Shown: piece after piece, positions 30,961-38,512 of the stretch
Numbering within the stretch: position 1 is the first letter of the stretch
Layout of the letters: each line of letters starts with the position of its first letter
Assembly: GCA_009379925.1 (NCBI GenBank)
Contig: WHSU01000030.1
Location: 1-38,512 of the forward strand
DNA length: 38,512 nt
Reading direction: 5' to 3'
Source: Dehalococcoidia bacterium
GTDB lineage: Bacteria > Chloroflexota > Dehalococcoidia > UBA2979
Translations under genes and position numbers: made by a program
Notes under the pieces: generated by a model
Told to the model about the DNA's origin: nothing
The model's database searches: none
The model's input: only the letters and a program-made list of their open reading frames with translations

Positions 30961-30987
30961 CCCCTCTCCCACCGCGTGGGAGAGGGG
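30961..30987. terminator. Strong bidirectional hairpin
   Basis: CCCCTCTCCCA (30961-30971) pairs perfectly with TGGGAGAGGGG (30977-30987) around a CCGCG loop. It lies between the convergent secreted-protein and MBL genes, so it may end transcription from both sides. No T-run follows. The CTGGGGGTGAGGG after it is also repeat-like. Confidence 0.55.
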
Positions 30988-31003
30988 CTGGGGGTGAGGG
31001 ACG

Positions 31004-32014
31004 CTACTTCGTAAGCGCGACCTTCCAGCGCTTCGGGTCGCTCTGTTCGTCGACGGTGACGACGCCCTGGCCCACCAACCTCGCGAGGTGCGAGCGCACC
31101 TGGCCGCCGGCGGCGCGGCGCAGGCCCTTCTGGATCTCCGGATAGAGCGCGCGGCGGATCTGGCGGTCGTTCTCGTAGCCGCGGTCGATCAGGTCGATGA
31201 TCTGGCGGTCGCGCGTCGCTCGATGGTCGACCAGCTCCTTGATCTTCTCGCGCGTGGCAGTCACTACCGGACCGTGGCCGGGCGCGAAAAGCGTCGCCCG
31301 CAGTTCGTCCATGCGCAGCAGCGAGTCGAGGTAGGCCTGCATGTCGCCTCGAGGCGGGGGGCCGATGGCGCTGGTGCCGACGCCCAGCACGTTGTCGCCG
31401 GTGAAGAGGATGCCTAGCTCCTCGACGAAGTAGCAGTTGTGCCCGGCGGTGTGGCCGGGTGTGTGCACCGCGTGCACGGTGAGGCCGCCGACCTTCACCG
31501 TCTCGCCGTCCTCGAGGGTGCGGTCGACGGGCGTGGCCAGCGCCTCCTCGCGCCATTTCCCGGCGCGCTTCGTGATCTCCTCCTCGTCTGGCAGGTCCTC
31601 GTTGCTCTCCTCGGGCGTGTGCAACAGCACCTCGTCGAGGGGGTTGATGCAGACGTCAGCGTTCAGCAGGTCGCGCAACTGACGCCCGCCCGAGGAGTGG
31701 TCGAAGTGGTGGTGCGTCACCAGGATGTGGCCGACATCGAGGCCCGACAGGTCGCCGCCGAAGAGCTTGGTCCGCTCGCCGATCGATTGCTCGTCGCCGT
31801 ACCCCGCGTCGATCAGCGCCGCCTCCCGCCCGTCCGAGAGCACCCAGACGTTCGAGGTGGGGAAGGTACGGGAGAACATCTTGATGGTGACGACATGCTG
31901 GAGCAGGTGGTCGCTGTGCCGCGTGATCCGCGACTCGACCTTCTCCTGCGCCTCCTCGCCACCCTTCGAGGTCGTGCCCTTCGGCCGCCGGTTGTTCGCC
32001 TTCACCTCGGACAT
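31004..32014 (-). CDS. MBL-fold hydrolase with C-terminal winged helix (LACTB2-like)
   Basis: A 336-residue protein. The zinc motif HHHFDHSSG lies in ILVTHHHFDHSSGGR, with further ligands in HTPGHTAGHN, LFTGDNVLG and FAPGHGPVV. A C-terminal segment of about 80 residues (RRALYPEIQKGLRRAAGGQVRSHLARLVGQGVVTVDE) looks like a winged helix, the layout of LACTB2-type and related MBL proteins. Family members cleave RNA or esters; the substrate here is unknown. The N-terminus is basic and disordered. It is not adjacent to the similar MBL gene at 36455, which is shorter and lacks the helical tail. Confidence 0.85.
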   Translation of the reverse strand: MSEVKANNRRPKGTTSKGGEEAQEKVESRITRHSDHLLQHVVTIKMFSRTFPTSNVWVLSDGREAALIDAGYGDEQSIGERTKLFGGDLSGLDVGHILVTHHHFDHSSGGRQLRDLLNADVCINPLDEVLLHTPEESNEDLPDEEEITKRAGKWREEALATPVDRTLEDGETVKVGGLTVHAVHTPGHTAGHNCYFVEELGILFTGDNVLGVGTSAIGPPPRGDMQAYLDSLLRMDELRATLFAPGHGPVVTATREKIKELVDHRATRDRQIIDLIDRGYENDRQIRRALYPEIQKGLRRAAGGQVRSHLARLVGQGVVTVDEQSDPKRWKVALTK

Positions 32015-32203
32015 CGCTGGCCTCGCCTTTCAGGACGAACGGTGTGCCCGGGACGCTAGCAAGCGCGGGGAGAGGCGGCAACAGAGGTGAGGGCGCTGCA
32101 AGCGTCGGTGCCGAGACCGCACGGCAGCGCTTCGCGTGGTGCGTGATCGCACCGGCACTGTGCTGTCCGCTCCTCCGCACGATGATGTCAAGGGGGAAGC
32201 GTG

Positions 32204-32671
32204 ATGAGTGCAAGCCCGACAAGTGTGGAGGCGGCGACTGATCGTGATTGGGACGCCGCCGAGCGCCAGGCGTGGAACTGGTTCCAAATGCATGGCGCAC
32301 AGCGGATGCAGCTCGTCAACTTCTTCTTGGTCGGCGGGGCATTTCTCACCGCAGGAGTCGGAGCAGCGCTCGAAGCACGCTTGCCGTGGATCGCCTTAGC
32401 GGTCTCGCTCGCCGGAGCTGCTGTCTCCATCTACTTCTGGCTCCTAGAGGTGCGGACCAAGGCGCTGGTCAAGTTGGGTGAGGAGGCGTTGATGAAGCTG
32501 GAGGAGCGTCTAGCCGACCGGACTGGCTTCCCTGAGATCGAACTCAGCAAGCAAGCGCAGCTTCGTCGGCGGCGATTCCGGACGTATGGCCAAGTGATCC
32601 CGTGCCTCTACGCCTCGGCATTGATCGGCTTCCTCATCGCTGCTACGTGGACCCTCCTCACTGGTCTTTAG
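32204..32671 (+). CDS. Small membrane protein (155 aa)
   Basis: ATG 32204 has AGGGGG about 7 bases upstream; an adjacent GTG at 32201 is less likely. Hydrophobic helices lie at about residues 37-55 and 62-80 (LVNFFLVGGAFLTAGVG, LPWIALAVSLAGAAVSIYFWLL), with another near the C-terminus (VIPCLYASALIGFLIAATWTLL). Between them is a cytoplasmic helical segment rich in charged residues (KALVKLGEEALMKLEERLADRTG). The layout resembles RipA/SMODS-associated-type small membrane proteins in general outline only; no family can be named. Codon use is somewhat less GC-rich than the neighbours. Confidence 0.7.
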   Translation: MSASPTSVEAATDRDWDAAERQAWNWFQMHGAQRMQLVNFFLVGGAFLTAGVGAALEARLPWIALAVSLAGAAVSIYFWLLEVRTKALVKLGEEALMKLEERLADRTGFPEIELSKQAQLRRRRFRTYGQVIPCLYASALIGFLIAATWTLLTGL

Positions 32672-32696
32672 CCTCCGGGAACCGACTGCCGCCTCA

Positions 32697-33140
32697 CTAC
32701 CGCTTCCGTGACGCCTCGTACTGCGCGATGAAGTCCTCGACAGAAGTGCGGGCGATGGCGTCGCCCACGAGGTCGAGGGGGAGGTCGTCGAGGTGCTTGA
32801 AGCGCACGCAGGACTTGCCTTTGTCTAGCTTCTTACCGGTTGCACGATACTCGCGCTCGAACCACTCGGATGACTCGTCGCTGTAGATGCCCATCAGGTA
32901 GAGCGACATGTAGTGCTTCTGCGAGGCCAACGAGGCGACGGCCAGCGGCTGCTTGTTGTAGGTCTGCGGGTAGCGTTCTAGCGGGACCACGTACGACAGC
33001 ATTCCGTACTGCATCGTCTCCTCGTAGCCGTCGGGCAGGCGCTCGAGGATGACGCGCCGCACGGCCTCGATGGCGTCGCGCCGCTCGGGCTGCAGTTCCG
33101 CCAGGTACTGCTCCACCGTTGTGGCTGCGCTCGTCGCCAT
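32697..33140 (-). CDS. DUF1801 (YdhG-like) protein
   Basis: A 147-residue protein with the DUF1801 pattern: TVEQYLAELQPERRDAIEAVRRVILERLPDGYEETMQYGMLSYVVPLERYPQTYNKQPLAVASLASQKHYMSLYLMGIY, and KLDKGKSCVRFKHLDDLPLDLVGDAIARTSVEDFIAQYE. The fold is related to the frataxin/YjbR group; the function is unknown. It is divergent from the deazaflavin protein gene at 33307 and convergent with the small membrane gene. Confidence 0.88.
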   Translation of the reverse strand: MATSAATTVEQYLAELQPERRDAIEAVRRVILERLPDGYEETMQYGMLSYVVPLERYPQTYNKQPLAVASLASQKHYMSLYLMGIYSDESSEWFEREYRATGKKLDKGKSCVRFKHLDDLPLDLVGDAIARTSVEDFIAQYEASRKR

Positions 33141-33306
33141 CGGGTGTCCTCCTTGCCCGTGTCGTTCCTCGTGCGCCGTCCAGACTACGACGGATGGGGG
33201 CGCTCGATGCGGTGGCGGACATCGAGGTCAGTTCCGGCGACAGGTGCTGTTTGCCGCGCGGAGCGCAGACGGCTAGCCTCCCGTCCCGTAGGCGGAGGGC
33301 GGTGCC

Positions 33307-33792
33307 ATGGCTGACCAGGGCGGCGAGGGCGCAGGGGCGGTCGAGGCCGAACGGGCGCCGCGGGTGCCGCCTCGATGGTTCGTGCGGGGCGCGTGGATGG
33401 TGCACCGTGGTCTGTACCGGGTCACCGGCGGCCGGTTCGGCCTTCGGCGGCCCGCCCCCAACCGGTACGGCATACTGCGGCTCACGACGGTCGGGCGCCG
33501 CACGGGCAAAGAGCGAAGCGTGATCGTGGCCTACCGGGAGGACGGCCCGAACCTGGCCCTCGTGGCGATGAACGGCTGGGCTGAGCCCGATCCGGCGTGG
33601 TGGCTCAACCTGCAGGCTCACCCCGATGCCAGCGTCATGCTGCCCGATGGGCCTCGGAGCGTCGTGGCACGCAGGGCGACCGACGACGAACGGGCGCGAC
33701 TGTGGCTCAGCTTCTTCGGTGCGAACGGCGATGCCTACGCGGCCTTGCGGTCGCGAGAGACGCCGATCCTCATCCTGGAACCTCGACCCTGA
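33307..33792 (+). CDS. Nitroreductase/deazaflavin-dependent (DDN-type) oxidoreductase
   Basis: A 161-residue protein of the Ddn/F420-binding split-barrel family: LRLTTVGRRTGKERSVIVAYREDG, LVAMNGWAEPDPAWWLNLQAHPDASVMLPDG and ARRATDDERARLWLSFFGANGDAYAALRSRETPILILEP. The GRRTGKERSVIV segment is the family phosphate-binding loop. Such proteins use F420 or are membrane-associated quinone reductases, which implies that the organism has the deazaflavin cofactor; other F420 genes are not in the window. Start ATG 33307 with GGAGGG seven bases upstream. Its stop overlaps a candidate CTG start of the next gene. Confidence 0.88.
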   Translation: MADQGGEGAGAVEAERAPRVPPRWFVRGAWMVHRGLYRVTGGRFGLRRPAPNRYGILRLTTVGRRTGKERSVIVAYREDGPNLALVAMNGWAEPDPAWWLNLQAHPDASVMLPDGPRSVVARRATDDERARLWLSFFGANGDAYAALRSRETPILILEPRP

Positions 33793-34754
33793 CGGACAAC
33801 AGCACGACGCGTACACACGCCCTCGAGGCACTGACGCCGCAGCGGTTGGGGCGGATCCGCTCGCGGCTCCTCGAGTGGTACGACGCGCACCTGCAGGACT
33901 TCCCCTGGCGCACCGCGCGTGACCCGTACGCGGCGCTCGTCGCGGCGGTGGCCGCGCAGCAGACGCAGATGTCGCGCGTGCTGCCCACCTACGAGCGCTG
34001 GATGACGGCCTTCCCGACGCTGCGCGCCGCCGCCGAGGCGGACCGAGCGGCGGTGCTCCGTGCCTGGGGCCGCGCCGGCTACCCTCGGCGCGCGGTGGCG
34101 CTGCACGAGACGGCGCGCCGTTGCGTAGCGCAGCACGACGGGCGCCTGCCCGCCGACCTCGATGCGCTGCTGGCGCTGCCCGGGGTGGGGCCGTTCACCG
34201 CGGCGATCGTGCTGTGCTTCGGGTACGGCATCGACGCTCCGGCCGTGGACACGAACATCGTGCGGGTGATCGGGCGCGTGGTGTTCGGCGACCTGCAACC
34301 GGCCGCCGAGACGCCGCGCGGCGCCATCGATGCGGCGGCGGCGCGGCTGCTGCGGCCGGGGACGGCGGCGCGCTGGAACCCGGCACTCATGGACTACGGC
34401 GCGCGCGTCTGCACCCCGCGGCCGAAGTGCGGCGAGTGCGTCGTGGCCTCGCTATGCGCGGCGCGGCCCCGCTTCGCGGCCGGCGCGGTGGCGGAGCCCG
34501 TGCGCGCACAGGGCCGCTTCGACGGCTCCGACCGCCAGTGGCGCGGGCGCCTGCTGCGGGTGCTGCGCGAGGCGGACGGACCGCTGCGCCTCGGGGCATT
34601 GCTCAAGGCCGCGGATGTGCCTGCCGAGGAGAAGCCGCGCGTGCGAGCGCTGCTGGGGACGCTATGCGCGGACGGCCTCGCGTGGTCGGATGGCGGCTGG
34701 TGCGGCCTCGGCAGCGAGGCGCAGGCGCCGGCACCTCGACGCCCCGCCCGCTGA
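33789..34754 (+). CDS. MutY-like DNA glycosylase (HhH-GPD, FeS) with altered active site
   Basis: The protein has LLEWYDAHLQDFPWR, QQTQMSRVLPTYERWMTAFPT, the helix-hairpin-helix LPGVGPFTAAI, and the catalytic aspartate D154 in AVDTNIVRV. The FeS cysteines are C208, C214, C217 and C223. In E. coli MutY the catalytic glutamate E37 sits in SEVMLQQTQ; here the aligned stretch AAVAAQQTQ has alanine (A53). The cluster spacing is C-x5-C-x2-C-x5-C, one shorter than the usual C-x6. The MutY Nudix-like domain is missing; instead a short winged-helix-like tail follows (RQWRGRLLRVLREADGPLRL). No ATG is available. CTG 33789 (CTGA overlap with the upstream stop) and TTG 33846 are candidates; numbering here uses CTG. 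Confidence 0.8.
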   Translation: MTDNSTTRTHALEALTPQRLGRIRSRLLEWYDAHLQDFPWRTARDPYAALVAAVAAQQTQMSRVLPTYERWMTAFPTLRAAAEADRAAVLRAWGRAGYPRRAVALHETARRCVAQHDGRLPADLDALLALPGVGPFTAAIVLCFGYGIDAPAVDTNIVRVIGRVVFGDLQPAAETPRGAIDAAAARLLRPGTAARWNPALMDYGARVCTPRPKCGECVVASLCAARPRFAAGAVAEPVRAQGRFDGSDRQWRGRLLRVLREADGPLRLGALLKAADVPAEEKPRVRALLGTLCADGLAWSDGGWCGLGSEAQAPAPRRPAR

Positions 34755-34776
34755 CGATGGCCGCCGGACAGACGAA

Positions 34777-34806
34777 GACCCCGCGGCCGGTAGGCGCCGC
34801 GGGGTC
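34777..34806. terminator. Perfect hairpin between convergent genes
   Basis: GACCCCGCGGC (34777-34787) pairs with GCCGCGGGGTC (34796-34806), an 11-bp perfect stem with an 8-base loop. It lies between the rightward glycosylase gene and the leftward aldehyde dehydrogenase gene, so it can terminate both. No T-run. Confidence 0.65.
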
Positions 34807-34852
34807 GATGGTCGATGCGGGGACGGACGGCGAGGGCGCCCGCCGGTCGCCG

Positions 34853-36274
34853 CTACCAGCCCATGACGGCCTTCACCTCCAGGTACTCCTCCAGGCCGAA
34901 GGTACCGAACTCACGGCCGTTGCCTGACTGCTTGTAGCCGCCGAAGGGGGCCGGCTCGCCGCTCCCGCGGCCCTCGTTGATGTGGATCTGGCCCGCGCGG
35001 ATCTGGCGCGCGACCGCCCGGGCGCGGTCGTGGTCGGAGCCCCACACACGGCCGGCCAGGCCGTAGATCGTGTCGTTGGCGATGCCGACCGCCTCGTCCT
35101 CCGTGTCGTACGGGATGATCGTGAGGACCGGACCGAAGACCTCGTCACGCGCGATCGTCATGTCGTTGCTGACGTCCGAGAATACGGTCGGCTTGACGAA
35201 GTAGCCGCGCTCGACGTTGTCGGGCCGGCCGGTGCCGCCGGTGAGGAGCTTCGCGCCCTCGTCGATACCGACCTGGATCAGGTCCTGCACCTTCCCGTAC
35301 TGGGCCGCGTGCACGATCGGGCCGTGCGTCGAGTCCGGGTCGAACGGGTCGCCCATCGTCACCGACTCCGCGGCCGCCTTCGCCAGCGCCTCGACCTCCG
35401 CCAGGCGAGCGCGCGGCACGATCATGCGGGTCGGGGCGGAGCAGGTCTGGCCGGAGTTGGCGTAGCAGCCCATGACGCCGGCGGGGATCGCCTTCTCCAG
35501 GTCCGCGTCCTCCAGGATGATGTTCGGCGACTTGCCGCCCAGCTCCTGGGTGACGCGCTTCACGGTCTGCGCGGCCAGCTCCGCCACGCGCTTGCCGGCG
35601 CGGGTGGACCCGGTGAAGGAGACCATGTCCACGTCCGGGTGCGAGGCGATCGCTTCGCCGGCGACGGGACCGACGCCGTTGAGGAGGTTGAAGACCCCCG
35701 GCGGCAGCCCGGCTTCCTCGATCACCTCGGCGAGCAGGTAAGCGTTCAGCGGCGCCATCTCGCTGGGCTTCAGCACCACGGTGCACCCGGCCGCCAGCGC
35801 CGGCGCCACCTTGCCCGCGATCTGGTGCATGGGGTAGTTCCACGGGGTGATGAAGCCACACACGCCGATGGGCTCGCGGATGATCCGAGTCGCGCCGTCG
35901 CCGGACTCAAACGCGTAGTCGCGCGTGATCCCGACGTAGCTGCTGAACGTCCGGACCGGCAGCCCGACCTGGATGGCGAGCGCGCCCTTCAGCGGCATCC
36001 CCATCTCGCTGGCCATCGTCTTGGCGAAGTCCTCCTCGCGGGCCTTCAGGCCCGCCGCGATGCGCTCGAGGTAGGTGGCGCGCTCCTCCGTGGTGGTCTG
36101 GCTCCAGGTCTTGAACGCGCGGCGAGCGGCGGCGACGGCCCGGTCGACGTCGTCCGGCGTGGCCAGTGGCAGGGTCGCGATGACCTCCTCGGTCGCCGGG
36201 TTCAGCACGTCGATGGTCTCGCTACCGGACGCCGCGACCCACCCGCCGTCGATGAAGAACTTGTCGTGCGCCAT
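34853..36274 (-). CDS. Aldehyde dehydrogenase (NAD(P)+)
   Basis: A 473-residue class-I-like aldehyde dehydrogenase. The catalytic cysteine is C278 (NSGQTCSAPTR), the general-base glutamate is E244 (VTQELGGKSPN), the oxyanion asparagine is N146 (TPWNYPMHQ), K169 is in LKPSE, and the glycine loop is SFTGSTRAGKRV. The C-terminus is complete (QSGNGREFGTFGLEEYLEVK). It oxidises an aldehyde to an acid; the substrate is not readable. The start ATG 36274 fits the family. It is alone in its orientation, divergent from the MBL gene at 36455. Confidence 0.93.
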   Translation of the reverse strand: MAHDKFFIDGGWVAASGSETIDVLNPATEEVIATLPLATPDDVDRAVAAARRAFKTWSQTTTEERATYLERIAAGLKAREEDFAKTMASEMGMPLKGALAIQVGLPVRTFSSYVGITRDYAFESGDGATRIIREPIGVCGFITPWNYPMHQIAGKVAPALAAGCTVVLKPSEMAPLNAYLLAEVIEEAGLPPGVFNLLNGVGPVAGEAIASHPDVDMVSFTGSTRAGKRVAELAAQTVKRVTQELGGKSPNIILEDADLEKAIPAGVMGCYANSGQTCSAPTRMIVPRARLAEVEALAKAAAESVTMGDPFDPDSTHGPIVHAAQYGKVQDLIQVGIDEGAKLLTGGTGRPDNVERGYFVKPTVFSDVSNDMTIARDEVFGPVLTIIPYDTEDEAVGIANDTIYGLAGRVWGSDHDRARAVARQIRAGQIHINEGRGSGEPAPFGGYKQSGNGREFGTFGLEEYLEVKAVMGW

Positions 36275-36454
36275 GAGCGACTACCCCCTTACACCTGCAG
36301 ACTGTATGTGTCGGTCCCGCGAGCCTGAGTATGACACATGTCGCGTGCCACGTCCCGTCCGGAGAGCCATCGTACGCCGCCCGCCGCGTCGAGGTGCTCG
36401 GCTCCCGTCTGCTAGGCTCGGGTGACCCTCGGGAGCAGCGATGGAGGACGACGC

Positions 36455-37099
36455 GTGCCACAGGTCTACGCCGACGAGCAGGTGACGGTGGAGCTGGTGC
36501 CCGACCTGGGACGCTTCGGCAACAACGCCTACATCATCCGCCCCACCAGCGGCGGCCCCGCCACGATCGTCGACGCCCCGGAGGGGGCGGAGGCGGTGGT
36601 GGAGGCGCTCGCCGGCTCGCCCGTCGAGCGGATCGTGGTCACGCACTCGCACGGCGACCACTGGGCCGGCTTCGATGTCCTGCGCGCGCACACGGACGCC
36701 CCGGTATTCGCGGGCGCGGAGGAGACGAACCTCGATGGCTCGCGCGGCATCGAGGGGCTGGCGGACGGCGCGGTGCTGCCGGTCGGCGAGGCAGCGGTGC
36801 AGGTGCTGCACACGCCGGGCCACACGCCCGGCTCGATCTGCCTCTACGTGGGCCACGCGCTGTTCTCGGGTGACACGCTCTTCCCCGGAGGCCCGGGGCG
36901 CACACGGGACGCCGAGGCGCTGGCGCAGCTCATCGACTCGATCACGACGCGCCTGTACACGCTGCGCGAAGAGACGGTGGTGCTGCCGGGCCACGGCGCG
37001 ACCACAACCATCGGCGACTCGAAGCACGAGTACGCCGTATTCGCGGGCAAGGAGCACGACCCCGACCTGCACGGCGACGTGCTGTGGTTGGAGTCGTAG
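36455..37099 (+). CDS. MBL-fold hydrolase (glyoxalase II-like)
   Basis: Start GTG 36455 with GGAGG seven bases upstream, giving 214 residues; the frame extends upstream without conservation. The zinc motif THSHGDHWAGF is followed by HTPGHTPGSICLYVGHALFSGDTLFPGGPGRT and LPGHGATTTIGDSKHEY, as in glyoxalase II and persulfide dioxygenase relatives, but the protein is a stand-alone short form. The substrate is unknown. The gap to the divergent aldehyde dehydrogenase gene (36275-36454) must contain both promoters. A terminator follows at 37141. Confidence 0.88.
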   Translation: MPQVYADEQVTVELVPDLGRFGNNAYIIRPTSGGPATIVDAPEGAEAVVEALAGSPVERIVVTHSHGDHWAGFDVLRAHTDAPVFAGAEETNLDGSRGIEGLADGAVLPVGEAAVQVLHTPGHTPGSICLYVGHALFSGDTLFPGGPGRTRDAEALAQLIDSITTRLYTLREETVVLPGHGATTTIGDSKHEYAVFAGKEHDPDLHGDVLWLES

Positions 37100-37140
37100 G
37101 CACTGGCGCCCGATCCGGCCCATGATGCGACCTAGGCCCC

Positions 37141-37173
37141 AAACGCGACGGAGGCCTCGCCGCTGTCGCGTTT
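37141..37173. terminator. Terminator hairpin after the MBL gene
   Basis: AAACGCGAC (37141-37149) pairs with GTCGCGTTT (37165-37173); the stem continues inward with two mismatches to a three-base loop. A-rich left and T-rich right ends fit a bidirectional intrinsic terminator. The following 200 bases to the SIR2-like gene show no gene I can support. Confidence 0.6.
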
Positions 37174-37378
37174 CGTCCGCGCGTGGGCTAGGCCGCCGTC
37201 CAGCAACTCCGCGCGCTCGAGGCGCGAGGTCATCGCGTCGAGGGCGTTGGCGCAGTCCAACGGAGCGGGTGAGATCCGCGAGGGGCGATGGCGCCGTTTA
37301 GCGGCGAGCGGGGCCACCAGAACCTTCACGGCATAGGATGCGAGACGGATCGCAGCGCGAGCATCGTCGGAGGTTTCC

Positions 37379-38406
37379 GTGAAAAAGGCCGTTGTTATCC
37401 TCGGTGCTGGTGCGTCGTTCGACTGTTGGAACGGCACCGGAAAGGCGAACCCTCTCTGGCGGCCGCCGCTTGCTAGACACCTCTTTGGGCACTATCGGAC
37501 TCTGCCTCACAACACGCCGCCACAGGACTTCGACAACATCCTTCGGAATTACCGCGGAGCGAGAGTTCTCGCGCAGGAGCTCGTGCCAGCGTCGGTGACC
37601 GACTCGGCTTTCGATCTCGAGCAGCGTTGCGCGCAATCGCGGAATCCGCCGACGCCAGGGTTCGTCGAGACTATCTCGACGTGCCCCCATACCTACGTCA
37701 GGTCCTCGTCGAGTGCAGCACGGCCTATACGGACTTTCCTGGGACTTACATACAGCTGCTCCGACGCCTGATGGAGGAGGTTCCGCACGAACTCAGCGTG
37801 ATCACCCTCAACTATGACACTCTCTTTGAACAGGCCCTCGAAGAGGTTGACGGCGTACACGAGATCCGTGAGGTGGATGACTACATCGATGAGACTCGGC
37901 AAGTGCGGCTCTTCAAGATTCACGGGTCCATCGACTGGGGAGTTCCGGTAGGAGACGAGGCGGGCAATCGAGCACACTGGGAGCAGGTCGTTAGCACGAT
38001 CGAACTAGACCAGATCCGGGAACAGGAGCCACTTCTCGTCAAGCGCGGGAGCACGCGTGGTTGGGACTGGCAGGTTGAGGTTGAGCGAAGCAAGCGACGT
38101 CATCTTTATCCGAAGCTCACCGCACCACTCGCGCGTAAAGCTATTGACGACATCGTTTGCCCCCCGACCCACAGAGCCGCACTAAGACAGGCGATCGCGG
38201 CAGCCGAGAAGTTCCTGATCATCGGCGCGAGCGGACTCGATGACGACCTTCTCGCCCTGCTGCATGAGAATGTGAACTCGGCTCACGTGGTCCACTATGT
38301 CGGCGGGAAGGGCACCGAGCAGATGGGGATGAACTTGTCTCGGGCTGTGCCGCAATTCGCATCTGCACTCGTGACCGGACCCCCTTCACGAGTCCACCGC
38401 TTATGA
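37379..38406 (+). pseudogene. SIR2-like NADase-domain protein, frameshifted and truncated
   Basis: GTG 37379 (GGAGG five bases upstream) starts KKAVVILGAGASFDCWNG, the NAD-binding GAGAS motif. The frame breaks near 37625: the first phase reads FDLEQRCAQSR, and the next phase gives LRAIAESADARVRRDYLD as the natural continuation, so one base is missing. The second phase carries ITLNYDTLFEQAL, FKIHGSIDWG with the catalytic-type histidine, and KFLIIGASGLDDDLLALL, the SIR2_2 layout seen in bacterial anti-phage SIR2 proteins. The last residues come from an IS3-like insertion, so the natural C-terminus is lost. GC is lower than in the chromosome core. It may be an inactivated defence gene or, if the missing base is an error, an active one. 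Confidence 0.75.
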
Positions 38407-38512
38407 GAGTCCAGCCAGTTGTTCTGCCCTCCAGTGTCCGGCGTAGGTTGCCGGGGCCAGCCAGTCCAGGCTGCTGTGGGGTCGCCTCGTGTTGTACTCG
38501 ATGCGCCAGTCC
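38372..38512 (-). mobile_element. IS3-family insertion sequence, one end, runs off the window
   Basis: A terminus like those of IS3-type elements begins at about 38372 (TGACCGGACCCCC), directly after the SIR2-like coding region, and is followed by the end of an IS3-type transposase gene. The left part of the element is outside the window. Confidence 0.6.
38401..38512 (-). CDS. IS3-family transposase OrfB, C-terminal end (partial)
   Basis: The minus strand from the window edge reads DWRIEYNTRRPHSSLDWLAP, then ATYAGHWRAEQLAGLS, and stops at TAA (38401-38403). The pattern (YN-RRPHSSL-x-PA-Y) is the conserved end of IS3-type OrfB integrases. The stop overlaps the last codons of the SIR2-like gene on the other strand. 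Confidence 0.9.
   Translation of the reverse strand, partial: DWRIEYNTRRPHSSLDWLAPATYAGHWRAEQLAGLS

Noticed and set aside
37132..37437. Minus-strand ORF of 101 codons after the MBL gene
   Set aside because: It runs through a terminator-like hairpin and into the SIR2-like gene, with no recognised motif.

Overview
The window is about 38.5 kb of GC-rich bacterial chromosome (roughly 68-70% G+C by eye) with tightly packed genes. The housekeeping order rpmH-rnpA-yidD-(beta-propeller lipoprotein)-yidC-jag, then a PfkB kinase, parA and parB, together with two parS sites, is an origin-proximal arrangement. The protein sequences, the absence of any outer-membrane gene and the small secreted proteins suggest a high-GC Chloroflexota, perhaps Dehalococcoidia-like. 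This is inference: there is no 16S gene or other decisive marker here.

Layout. 1-1.6 kb: accessory edge with two small unknown genes, the 5' half of a tRNA-Thr(CGU) gene that still has its promoter, a small membrane protein and an unknown gene. 1.6-5.7 kb: two divergent ABC-2 export systems. 5.7-9.6 kb: a 1-Cys-type peroxiredoxin whose peroxidatic position is an in-frame TGA (selenocysteine), a small membrane protein, a TPR-rich lytic transglycosylase and a PPK2 polyphosphate kinase. 9.67-17.5 kb: one rightward cluster, probably one or a few transcripts, for ribosome and RNase P parts (rpmH, rnpA), membrane insertion (yidD, lipoprotein, yidC, jag), chromosome segregation (parS, parA, parB), then RidA and DinB-family genes. 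Stops and starts overlap repeatedly (GTGA). 17.5-27.3 kb: leftward genes for a Nudix-like protein, M16 peptidase, two-domain rhodanese, ricT, holB, lysA, a Usp-DUF389 membrane protein and a CDF zinc transporter.

27.3-30.1 kb is lower in GC and mobile: an IS1595 (ISXO2-like) element with 40-bp inverted repeats, a convergent membrane passenger gene and a small divergent ORF. A further copy of the right-end motif lies 1 kb downstream, beyond a second membrane gene. 30.2-37.1 kb returns to GC-rich ordinary genes: a frameshifted secreted protein, two MBL-fold hydrolases, a small membrane protein, DUF1801, a deazaflavin (DDN-type) protein, a MutY-like glycosylase lacking its usual glutamate, and an aldehyde dehydrogenase. 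Short repeat families sit between convergent genes. 37.4 kb to the end is a second accessory edge: a SIR2-like gene broken by a frameshift and capped by an IS3-family insertion that runs off the window.

Most notable: the selenocysteine peroxiredoxin, which an ordinary gene caller truncates to its C-terminal two thirds; the interrupted tRNA; parS sites lying in the reading frame at the start of the lipoprotein gene; and the MutY-like protein with an altered catalytic position.
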